Source of the DNA: Fagopyrum homotropicum
Taxonomy: Eukaryota; Streptophyta; Magnoliopsida; Caryophyllales; Polygonaceae
Direction: 5' to 3'
DNA length: 64,000 bases
Assembly: GCA_033239125.1 (NCBI GenBank)
Contig: BSWB01000001.1
Span: 140,569,981 to 140,633,980 of the forward strand
Shown in pieces: positions 43,254 to 52,620 of this stretch. Numbering within the stretch: the first letter of the stretch is position 1; each line of letters starts with the position of its first letter. A model generated the notes under the pieces. The model had not been told where the DNA came from, searched no databases, and was given only the letters and a program-made list of their open reading frames with translations. The translations under genes and the position numbers were made by a program.

Positions 43254-45584
43254 CATGCGGGACATTTGAGGACGGTTTTGCAGATTTTGAGAGATAGAGA
43301 GTTGTACGCTAAGCTCTCTAAGTGTGAGTTTTGGATGTCCGAGGTTGCATTTTTCGGGCACATCGTCTCCGCCTACGGGATTATGGTAGATCCGGTGAAG
43401 ATCGAGTCTGTTGCTACATGGACGACACCGACGAACGTCAAGGAAGTGCGTAGCTTTTTTGGCTTAGCCGGTTATTATAGACGCTTTGTGGAGGGATTTT
43501 CTGTGATTGCCCGTCCACTGACGAGTCTTCTGAGGAAGACTACCAGATTTGTATGGACCGACCAGTGTGCTCAGAGTTTTGAGGAGTTGAAGAGGCGTTT
43601 AACTTCTGCTCATGTCTTAGCACAATCAGAGGGTTCTGATGATTTTATGGTCTACAGTGATGCATCCAAGCTGGGCTTGGGATGTGTACTGATGCAGAGG
43701 GGCAGAGTGATTGCATATGCGTCTCGACAGTTGAAGACGTATGAGGAGAACTACCCGACTCATGATCTGGAGTTTGCAGCGATAGTTCATGCTTCGAAGA
43801 TTTGGAGACATTACCTGTACGGTGCTGCATGCCAGATCTTCACAAACCATAAGAGTCTGAAGTATACTTTCAAGCAGCGGGAATTGAATAACCGCCAGCA
43901 TCAATGGCTTGAGTTGATCAAGGACTTTGACCTTGAGATTTTGTATCATCCTGGCTAGGCGAATGTGGTAGCTGACGCCTTGAGCAGGAAGACGCCTCGA
44001 GAGAAGGTGATTGCCAGACTTATTGTACAGCCTCAGCTTCAGAGGGATATAGCCTGGCTAGAGATGGACATTTAGTTTCCTGATGAGGATGCCCAGTTGT
44101 TTACCTTAGAGGTTCTCCCTGGTCTGTTGGATGAGTTCCAACAGAAGCAGGGGACCTGCCCGACCTTGGTGAGGATCCGAGATAGGATGTCTCGTGGAGA
44201 GGCATCCTAGTTCACTATTGGGGCAGATTGAGTTATGAGGCGTGATGATCGTATATGTGTTCCTGCAGATACAGAGCTGAGACAGTGGATATTACAGGAG
44301 GCTGATTGTACACCTTACTCAGTACACTCTGGTACGAGTAAGATGTACCATGATATGAGACGTTCATTTTGGTGGGAAGGGCTGAAGCCTGATGTAGCCA
44401 GATTTGTGGCTCAGTGTGCAACCTGTCAGCAGGTCAAGATAGAGCGTTTCAAACCTGGAGGTGAGCTCCATCCACTGCGAGTACCGTAGTGGAAGTGAGA
44501 GGACGTCTCCATGGATTTTATGACTGGATTGAAGACCAGTAGGAGCTTTGATGCCATCTGGGTGGTCGTTGACAGATTGACGAAGACGGCACGTTTCATC
44601 CCCATCAGAGAGACGTGGCCCGTGAGTAGATTAGCTGAGGAGTAAACTAGACAGATAGTAAGACTCCATGGGGTACCGAGGATGATTGTTTCTGATCGTG
44701 ACGGACGATTTACATCGAGGTTTTGGTAACAGATTCAGACTGCATTGGGGACGAGTCTACACTTCACGACTGCGTTTCACCCCCAGACAGATGGTCAGAC
44801 AGAGAGGACCATCCAGACCCTAAAGGACATGCTGCGAGCCTGTATGTTGGATTGGGGACAAGGATGGTCTGATTACCTCCCACTCATTGAGTTCTCATAC
44901 AACAACAGCTGTCATGCATCTATAGGGATGGCTCCCTATGAGGCATTGTATGGACGTAGATGCCGTACACCGTTATGCTGGGACGAGCCTAGCAGTGTCA
45001 GTGGGATAGCGCCAGAGCAGATTCAGGATGATATGGCTCGAGTAGCGATGATCAGAGAGAGGATGCTGGCTGCACAGAGTCGCCAAAAGTCATATGTAGA
45101 CAAGAGGCGTCGACCTCTAGAGTTCAGAGTAGGAGCTCATGTCTAGTTGAGAGTATCTCCAACGCAAGGCGTCAAACGTTTTGGCATAAAGGGGAAGCTG
45201 AGTCCCCAATATGTCGGTCCTTTTGAGATAGTAGATAGAGTTGGGCGAGTAGCTTACAGATTAGCTTTGCCTCCTAGGCTAGAGGGTGTTCACCCCGTGT
45301 TTCATGTGTCTCAGCTACGGGAGTACATACCAGATCCGAGGTACATCGTGAGTTATGATTATCTGGTGGTTGAGCCGGACCACACATTTGCAGAGCACCC
45401 TATTGTAGTCCTAGAGCGAGGTATGAGATGCTTGCGTTCGAAGGACATTCCAATGTTAAGGATACAGTGGTCTAGACGAGGACAAGATGAGGCTACCTGG
45501 GAGACAGAGGATAGTATCCAGAGGAACTATCCGGAATTCTACGCTGAGTTAGAGACACTTGTAGGATCCACGAGTAGATCTTAG
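43254..45584 (+). pseudogene. Outer element RT end, RNase H, integrase and chromodomain
   Basis: Resumes with HAGHLRTVLQILRDRELYAK (RT thumb). RNase H follows (VYSDASKLGLGC; HDLEFAAIVHA); the next Asp is lost, reading FTNHKSLKY instead of the usual TDHKSL. Integrase shows CATCQQVK of the zinc site, SMDFMTGL, IVSDRDGRF and QTDGQTERTIQ. The C-terminus PRLEGVHPVFHVSQLREYI leads to a chromodomain (VLERGMRCLRSKDIPML to DEATWETEDSI). In-frame stops occur at about 43956, 44074, 44208, 44229, 44487, 44496, 44643, 44727 and 45144. A functional chromodomain would steer integration to particular chromatin. Confidence 0.9.
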
Positions 45585-45780
45585 TGTCTTCTGGTGAGTG
45601 CCTGTATTCTATGTGCTTATGTGATATGTTGTGTTTCCGTGCTAGTTGTGTGTGCATATGATCTGTTAGATGTTGTTTGCTAGCACGAGATAGGTATAGC
45701 TGGAGATGGTTATTCCCTCCATGCTATGGTGTGTGTGTGTTAGGATTAGCAGGAGATGTGTTACGCTCAAGATGTGTGTG
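45585..45780 (+). other. Outer element 3' flank
   Basis: 196 bp of GT-rich DNA after the chromodomain stop, ending at the Athila-3 LTR. No polypurine tract or LTR start is recognised; the 3' LTR must lie beyond Athila-3 and the copia array, or is lost. Confidence 0.6.
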
Positions 45781-46221
45781 TGATACGCAATAGGTTTTAA
45801 ATTTATACTCGTTATATTTCTCCTAACTCCTAGCGAACCCGCAGTGTACGGGACGTTTGTAGTAGGGATAGTATTCCGAGGTCGAACACAAAGACTAAGG
45901 TGAGATTGATTCGATTAGTGATCAAATTTAGTGAAGATCTAGTCTAAGAAAAGAGAAAGAAATAAAGAAACGAAAATCTAAAATGTTTTTGGTGGGTTTT
46001 TAGGTGATCAATCAAAGATCAGAAATCATGTAAAATGAACAATCAACTAAGCTAACAAATCCACACAAACAAACAATCTAAAACGAAATATAGATCAAAG
46101 AGAGAAAAGCGGATTCTAGGGGTTGGAAGTTCCGGTTATGGCATAGGACTCAAGCTATCTAATCATTCCTTGGATTAACTATGATATGTCGGGAGTGAGT
46201 GTTTCTAGATTGGGATCAATT

Positions 46222-46481
46222 ACCGGGTAGGTCTCATGGTCCACTAGTCCGTCCCTAAGGTCTCATCACCGGGTAAGTCTCTAAGAACCTAAGGGATGGA
46301 ATTCTACACAAACCGGATTTGTCACCTAGGGATCTAACCTATTGTCACCGGGTAAGTCTCGAAAGGGTTAGTCCTAAACAACTATCCTAGCACACTTAGT
46401 CCAATGGCGGCTTATGAGGCTCACCACTACCTAGGGTTTGTCATCTTCGAAATCTAAGAGTAGAATCACCGGGTAGGTCTC
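46222..46481. repeat. Four dispersed copies of a 14-bp motif in the Athila-3 LTR
   Basis: ACCGGGTARGTCTC at 46222-46235, 46268-46281, 46347-46360 and 46468-46481, all in the same orientation with spacings of 46, 79 and 121 bp. It is not seen in the other LTRs of the window. Confidence 0.85.
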
Positions 46482-47158
46482 TTCTAACGCTTAGGTGCTA
46501 ACACTAGGTCACCCTAGGGTAGATTTAACTCAACAAACTCTAGGATTTCAACATCCTAACAATCTAAAGCTAGATCCATCGAACCAGGGAGAATCACGGG
46601 CTGTTCTACCAAGTCCACGGCCGTGGACTGGCAAGAACAAACCGTGGACTCCAACAGAGGCTACGTTCAAGTAAGTGACTCATCCAAGGGCAAATCTAAG
46701 TCCATCCTATCATAGTCCTAGCCACAACCATCCTTTCCTTACCCTAGAATCGCATCTATTTAGCCTACAACATTCATCATATCAATCGAAATCATCAAAC
46801 ATAAAATCATGGCTTCCATTTGCAAGACAATGAAGAGAAAGAGATGAACAAATGGAGCAAACAAAACAAAGCTGAAAATGAGATTAGAATGACTCACAAC
46901 CCTTCTAAAAGAAGGTTTAAATGGTTCATACAACTCTAGAAATCGATTCCGAAATTCTTCACTACAAAAAGCTATCAAAGTCTATCAATGGTGTGTTCTT
47001 CTTCTCTTCTCCAATGGAGCTCTTCTCCTCCTTCAATGGTAGCTCTCCTCCTTGAGAGAATCTTCTTGTTGTGAGAGTGGGAGAGAATGTGGAATTGGAT
47101 GGTGGAATGGAAGATGGAGGGTTGCTCCAAGATACCTTCTCTCAGCAATGCAAGACCA

Positions 47159-47166
47159 CTTTTATA
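47159..47166 (-). promoter_or_regulatory. TATA box of Athila-3 LTR
   Basis: Minus-strand TATAAAAG, with the CCACGGCCGTGG palindrome about 75 bp upstream, as in the other Athila LTRs. Confidence 0.55.
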
Positions 47167-47602
47167 CTACAACTTTGCAAGAGCTGGCCATGAGATCATG
47201 GCACAGCTGTCACAACCGTCTGGGAAAAACCACGGTTAGTTCCACGGCCGTGGAAGTGCCAGTAAACCGTGGTTTGGTGCTTCAGCGTTGCCTTGGTTCA
47301 TTAAGCTTTGATTTGGTGCATGGCTTGTGTTGGCAAGGTTCCATGAGTCTTTTTGGCCCTTAGCTTGCATTCTAATGAGTCCGAGGATGTGTCATCTTGA
47401 TGAACGATCCTCAAACGTATCGTTTAAGCTCCTAATTCTCCCAAAATACCTACAAAGCAATGCAAGAGTCCGTGTAGACGTCTATCTCGACAAAATACGT
47501 GAATTGAGTGCAAACGTCGTGAACTAGTGCTAAACCATGCATGAATGAGTGAGAAATCTATCTAATTGACTACCTAAACCTATGTCATAAATCGTGTTAT
47601 CA

Positions 47603-49272
47603 AAAATACCCCATACTTAAGGTTTGCTCGTCCCCGAGCAAATTCCCAACTATAGACTAAGAGATGACATGATTTATGTATGCAGAAAAATGGCAAAATC
47701 TTTTTGGGTTTGTGCTTCTACTATTGGATCACCTTCATAGTCATGTTTCATGGCAACGAATAAGCAATCATGCATCAAACAAATGAAAGCATGGAAAGAC
47801 AATTGTACTTAACTTGAAAGCATGCATGAAATGTAAAAATGAAGAAGTCAATATGATCAAGAGCATATCCAATCTAGATTACTAAGTCTTACAAACATGC
47901 AAATAGGTCATAAGGTCTTGTGAAATAAAAAGCTAAGAAACGTTGTGATTAGGTGGGGATTTTTCTAGGTTATGTGATGCTAATCCGGGAATGGAACTAA
48001 CTCCACAATTTTGTCCTTGATCAACTTCCCTCAAGTGAATATTTTCTCCATCTTTTCTATCTTTTCTTTCTTTTTCACTTATTTTTGAGACAATGACATT
48101 GGTGTACAAAAGCCGAAACCTTGGTGATTAGCCATCCTCGGGCTTTTTCTATTTTTCGAGGTGCATCCACACCGGGCACACATACCAAAACTCGTTAGAA
48201 CTATCGGTTTATTTGACTTTGGCAAGGCACCAACACCCGATTATGTGAAGTGTGCCGAGTTACTTGTCATTTAAACCAACGTCCCCAAACCTATATTTTT
48301 GTCTACACTTTCACAACAATTTCAGCATTTTATTCATGACATTCTTTCATCAACATCTTCACCCCACACTTGCCTTTCACACACATCAACACACTAACAT
48401 GCTCCTATCCCCGGATGGGTCAAAAGAGGTCAAATTTATATCAATTGAGGTGTTCAAACATTATGAACAAGATGAGAAGAAGAGAGAGGTGAATTGCCTC
48501 ATTCATTCCTAGATGGTGTGCAAGAACTAGCATGTAATTTCGACTTTCAATACTCAATCCTTTCTAGGCAAACATCATGATCACAAATCATTCATGGGAT
48601 TCAATATAAGTGCTTCAAGTCCACATATGCATTCATCAATTTAACACATAAGGTCATCCATAGCCAATCCACAAGACAAGATTCATTATTAGGGTCATAT
48701 CCAAGCCTAGAAAGCACAAAAAATTTTAAATTTTCTGATTTTTATGGGATTTTCGAAATGAGTATATACAATGCAAGACATGTGAAATATTAAACTATCC
48801 TAGATGCTCATCATGCAAAGGATCATGAAAACCCCATCCCATACTTAGAAACACATTGTCCCCAATGTGTAAATGAAGTAAAGAAGAGTGGAAGAAGGTT
48901 CTCACAATGTAAAAATGATTTGCTATGGTATTTGGAATTTCTCAAGTGGATTAATGGTGGAGGATCCTATCAACAATGGTAGAGAGCTCTAAGTGTTCAT
49001 CAAAGCGTCGGGACCCGCGCTAGGCACCGCTAGCCGTCCAAGTTCCGCGTCCGCTCCACCCATAATTAATGAGGGGTTCATCATCATCATCCACATGCCA
49101 TGCAAGGCTTCCAATGCTACCAAGACTCTAGCACACACACAAAACACACCAAACACACACAAAAACAGAAAAATCAAAAACAAAACGGATAAAGGGGAAA
49201 AACGTTACCAATGGGTTGCCTCCCATCAAGCTCTTCTTTAAGGTCATTAGCTTGACCAAACTCGGGGGCGTC
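47603..49272 (-). other. Athila-3 3' untranslated region
   Basis: 1.67 kb with no convincing gene. The minus strand has the purine tract AAGTATGGGGTATTTT against the LTR (47618-47603) and a second AAGTATGGGATGGGG about 1.2 kb upstream (48846-48831), just as in Athila-2. The extra ORF that Athila-2 carries before this second tract is absent. Short open frames are unsupported. Confidence 0.75.
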
Positions 49273-50656
49273 TCATTCTAGGTGAAGTGGGGCAATCTTG
49301 TCCACCGGAGCTCCCGGGATATACTTCTTCAAACGGTGCCCATTCACTTTGAAATCTCCACAATGCTCCCCTCCTATCTCAATAGCTCCATGGGGGAAGA
49401 TCTTCTTCACCACATATGGCCCGGTCCATCTTGATTTAAGCTTTCCGGGGAAAAGCCGCAGCCTTGAGTTGAAGAGAAGGACAAGTTCGCCTTCACTCAA
49501 CTCCTTCGGGATGAGGCGTTTGTCATGCCACCGTTTGGTTCTCTCCTTGTAGATCCGGGCATTCTCATAAGCATCCAACCGGATCTCTTCAAGGGCGTTC
49601 ATATCAAGCAGCCTCTTCTCTCCCGCTTCCTTGAGGTCAAAATTTAGCCACTTAATGGCCCAATAAGCTCTATGCTTCATCTCTACCGGAAGATGGCAAG
49701 ACTTGCCATAGACTAACTTGTAAGGAGTGGTGCCAATTGTTGTCTTGAAAGCGGTTCTATATGCCCACAAGGCATTGTTGAGCTTCATAGCCCAATCCTT
49801 TCTCGTTCTAGAGACCGTCTTTTCAAGGATTCTCTTTATCTCCCGGTTGGAGATCTCCACTTGGCCACTAGTTTGGGGATGGTAAGGTGTTGCCACCTTA
49901 CGAGTCACCCCATACTTAGCCAAAAGTGCCCAAAGTTCCTATTGGTGAAGTGCTTCCCTCCATCACTAATGATCACCCTTGGTGTTCCAAACCTAGGGAA
50001 GATAACTCGGTTGAACAACTGCACCACCACCTTGGCATCATTTGTAGGAGAGGCGATTGCCTCCACCCATCTTGAAACATAGTCAACCGCCAATAGGATG
50101 TAGAGGTTGCCACATGAAGAAGGGAATGGTCCCATGAAGTCCACACCCCACACATAAAATATCTCCACTTCTTGTATGTTGTTCAAGGGCATCTCATTCC
50201 TCCTTGAGATGTTGCCCGTCCTTTGGCAAGCATCACAAGCTACCACAAAGCTTTGCACATCCTTGAACAAACTTGGCCAAAAGAAGCCCGATTGCAACAC
50301 CTTCGCACATGTCTTGTCTGAGCTAGCATGCCCTCCACATGGCAAGGAATGACAATGGCGGATCACACTCTCCACCTCATCCTCCGGTATGCATCTCCTA
50401 AACATTCCATCCGGCCCTCTCTTGAACAAAAGTGGTTCACTCCAATAGTAGTGCCTCACATCCTTGAAGAACTTCTTTCTTTCGGCATATGTCAATCCGG
50501 GAGGCACTTCCTCACACACAAGATAGTTCACAATGTCGGCATACCATGGCTCACTTCCTCTAGACACTTGGAACAAGCATTCTTCCACCATTTGCAATTG
50601 CTCATCCCGGAATGAGTCATCAATCGGGATGTCATCTCTTTCAAGCTCCAATGGTG
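49273..50656 (-). pseudogene. Athila-3 integrase fragment
   Basis: Two frames (50656 to 49905, and 49923 to 49273) with a single-base shift near 49925 give most of an integrase: HCHSLPCGGH and CDACQRT of the zinc site, DFMGPF, IISDGGKHF, then PYHPQTSGQVEISNREIK with the catalytic Glu and the C-terminal part ending LHLE. The N-terminal end is cut by the copia LTR at 50657; an apparent Met further upstream lies in copia DNA. The DNA is more diverged from Athila-1/2 than those are from each other. Confidence 0.9.
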
Positions 50657-50778
50657 TGTTGGATTTTCGGTGTCCGGTTTTAGACCAAAGGGCCGTAGTC
50701 TCACTTATGTGAGTATACGGTTCTCCCAATTGCCAAACAAATTAATATAATTATCTTGAACTAAAAACTAGTTATTAA

Positions 50779-51025
50779 CCAAGGGTTTGTAATCTCCACA
50801 AAGGAGTAGACAAAACCCAACCAAGAGTTTGTAATCTCCACAAAGGAGTAGACAAAACCCAATCAAGAGTTTGTAGTCTCCAAAGGAGTAGACAAAACTC
50901 AACCAAGAGTTTGTAATCTCCACAAAGGAGTAGACAAAACTCAATCAAGAGTTTGTAGTCTCCAAAGGAGTAGACAAAACTCAAGCAAGAGTTTGTAATC
51001 TTCAAAAAGGAGTAGACAAAACTCT
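50779..51025. repeat. Minisatellite in copia LTR 1 (also 56888-57134 and 62991-63237)
   Basis: Six head-to-tail units of about 38-43 bp, each of the form CAAGAGTTTGTAATCTCC then AAAGGAGTAGACAAAAC. Some units lack the ACA after CTCC. The array is the same in all three LTRs and lies downstream of the TATA box, so it is transcribed. Confidence 0.93.
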
Positions 51026-51430
51026 AATAGAAGTTAAGTTCAATTACACGTCTTATAAACCGGTTGTTATATGTTAAAACCATTGACTTGGATAATGTAA
51101 TGAGTCATTCATAAATGAATTTTCCTTCTAAGTGTATTCTCCCCTAAACCGGGAATATCCAAATACCTTAGTGGGATAAAACGTTACACGTTACAAACAC
51201 TAAGTAAGAGACTTACTTGTCTTACTTTGTAGAAAGGGTATTCCTAGGTTTTGTCAATACAAAACCAAACTAAGATGGATGCCTATCCTTTGTAAATACA
51301 AAGGAACTATACTGGTCTTTCGAGTTTTGCAAACAAGCTTATAAGAAGGCCTATCCAATGTCAATACAATGGAACTAGAAGCTTTATTGTTGCAAAAACG
51401 AATAAATGAATCAAGTGCAAATGGCTCTCC

Positions 51431-51438
51431 CTTTTATA
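51431..51438 (-). promoter_or_regulatory. TATA box of copia LTR 1 (also 57540-57547 and 63643-63650)
   Basis: Minus-strand TATAAAAG in GCCTATAAAAGGGAGAG. Confidence 0.75.
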
Positions 51439-51463
51439 GGCATAGGGGGCCACGGTTTTGGGG

Positions 51464-51498
51464 AGTTAAAAGCGGTTAAAAGCGGTTAAAAACGGTTA
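51464..51498 (-). promoter_or_regulatory. Repeated TAACCG-type boxes upstream of the copia TATA box
   Basis: Three or four direct repeats of GGTTAAAAGC on the plus strand (TTTTAACCGC on the minus strand) lie about 25-60 bp upstream of the TATA box, followed by a duplicated AGTTACTTGGA. TAACCG resembles plant MYB recognition cores. Equivalent sites are at 57573-57607 and 63676-63710. Confidence 0.5.
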
Positions 51499-52082
51499 TG
51501 GAAGTTACTTGGAAGTTACTTGGAAGATGGGCCTTGAAGCCCTAGAAAGCCCGAGGCCCGAGGCCCACATAGGGAGCCCAAAACCGCTCCCCGGAGCTAG
51601 CTTAGAGCTAGCTTATTTTTCTTGGTCCAAACACTTCCAATGAGCTTCATTCACTTTAATATAGCTAGGGTAAGCTCCAAGATCCTCAAATACTCAATAT
51701 CTTAGCTCAAGCTAGTGTAGCTCCTTAAGAAGCTCACTAGCTGCTTCATTGACATTCACTAAGCATTTGAGCTTGGATTGCTCCCAGTTTTTAACCACAT
51801 ATTCTTTAGCCAATATAAGGCCTAAGAACCAAAGGTGTGCCGATAAAATGTGGCTAAAAAGCCCCAAACGTCGGCCTTCTAAAAGCTAGCACAAGTTGAC
51901 CTTGTCGTGAATCACCTTGCTTTGATTCGACTCCCCTTATAATACTAGCTGTTCTTAGTGCCGGTCACTTGGCTTGCCTCCCGCAACCCGGACCATAGTG
52001 ACACACATGTGAACAACTAATTGCACCTTGTCACAAGACAAGCTCAACGGTTACAATGAAGACTTAGCCCAAATCTCCAACA

Positions 52083-52620
52083 TTCCTCCCCCATTTGAGC
52101 AAAGTCAAGAAACTTTTAATAGACATACATCCAAACAAAATATTCGCATAATCATAAATGTCTTTCGATTGAATTTATTGAATTAGTATAATTACACATT
52201 CTGCACTAAAGAATTGTGGTGTCCTAATGGATTGAACCACTCAACTTGTTTAAGTACATGAAGGCAACATACACGAAATTTACATTTCCTTTACAAATAA
52301 ATGACACATTTAAAGGCTATTGTGTCCTAATCCTTTAATGAACATATAGGCGAGTCGACCATCTACTCCCTCGAAGAAGCCTTGACACTTCACGTTCACG
52401 TAGCCAACTCTCTTTTGATCTTGCACCTATAATTGCAATTTTTCAAAAGAGTTGTTAAGAAATTACATATTTCAAACTATACATATTATATAGGCACAGA
52501 GCATTACCTTGGATGGACATTTTATGCTCACAACTTCTTGGAATGGGCTTTCCTCATTGAATTCGGCTAAGGCATCAAGCCATAGGCGAATTGGGTGTCC
52601 CACGACAAGTCGTTATCAAT
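52083..52620 (-). other. Copia interior 1, 3' untranslated region and polypurine tract
   Basis: 538 bp between the pol stop and LTR 1. The minus strand has AAATGGGGGAGGAA (52096-52083) directly against the LTR, a good polypurine tract. No gene otherwise. Confidence 0.85.

Larger units (their letters stand above)
9106..45780 (+). mobile_element. Outer Ty3/gypsy chromovirus (Tekay/Del-like), old and multiply interrupted
   Basis: Plus-strand order is partial 5' LTR (9106-10610), tRNA-iMet PBS, leader with TA repeat, [MULE 10872-17429], gag, protease, RT first part, [Athila-2 20048-43248], RT end, RNase H, integrase, chromodomain, and a short 3' flank ending at Athila-3 (45781). RT reads continuously across the Athila-2 insertion once the AGGAG duplication is allowed for. 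About ten in-frame stops and several frameshifts show it is long dead. The 3' LTR is not in the window. Tekay/Del placement rests on the C-terminal chromodomain and on LTR similarity to the element at 27672-37740. Confidence 0.88.
45781..47602 (-). repeat. Athila-3 3' LTR
   Basis: 1822 bp with inverted ends TGATA/TATCA. Minus-strand TATA box TATAAAAG at 47166-47159. Upstream of the TATA box is CCACGGCCGTGG at 47242-47253; downstream, in the transcribed part, is a second in a hairpin at 46594-46646, plus four copies of ACCGGGTARGTCTC (46222-46481). The sequence near 45832-45855, CCGTACACTGCGGGTTCGCT on the minus strand, is shared with the other Athila LTRs close to their 3' end. No gene. Confidence 0.85.
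45781..50656 (-). mobile_element. Athila-3: diverged Athila element, 3' part only
   Basis: Minus strand: integrase fragment (50656-49273), 3' untranslated region, polypurine tract (47618-47603), 3' LTR (47602-45781). The integrase is closely related to Athila-1 and -2, but the LTR has different termini (TGATAACACG to GCGTATCA), so it is another family of the lineage. The 5' part is displaced by the copia array and lies outside the window. No extra 3' ORF is present. Confidence 0.88.
50657..52082 (-). repeat. Copia LTR 1
   Basis: 1426 bp with TGTTGGA/TCCAACA inverted ends. Minus-strand TATA box TATAAAAG at 51438-51431; GGTTAAAAGC repeats upstream of it (51464-51498); a six-unit minisatellite near the LTR 3' end (50779-51025). 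It differs from LTR 2 at about seven positions by eye. No gene. Confidence 0.95.

Noticed and set aside
46760..47527. Small frames in the Athila-3 LTR
   Set aside because: They overlap the TATA box and palindromes on opposite strands and have no domain; the region is an LTR.
50775..51005. CRISPR-like look of regularly spaced 40-bp repeats
   Set aside because: Units are head-to-tail with no unique spacers, inside a plant LTR, and repeated in all three LTRs. It is a minisatellite.
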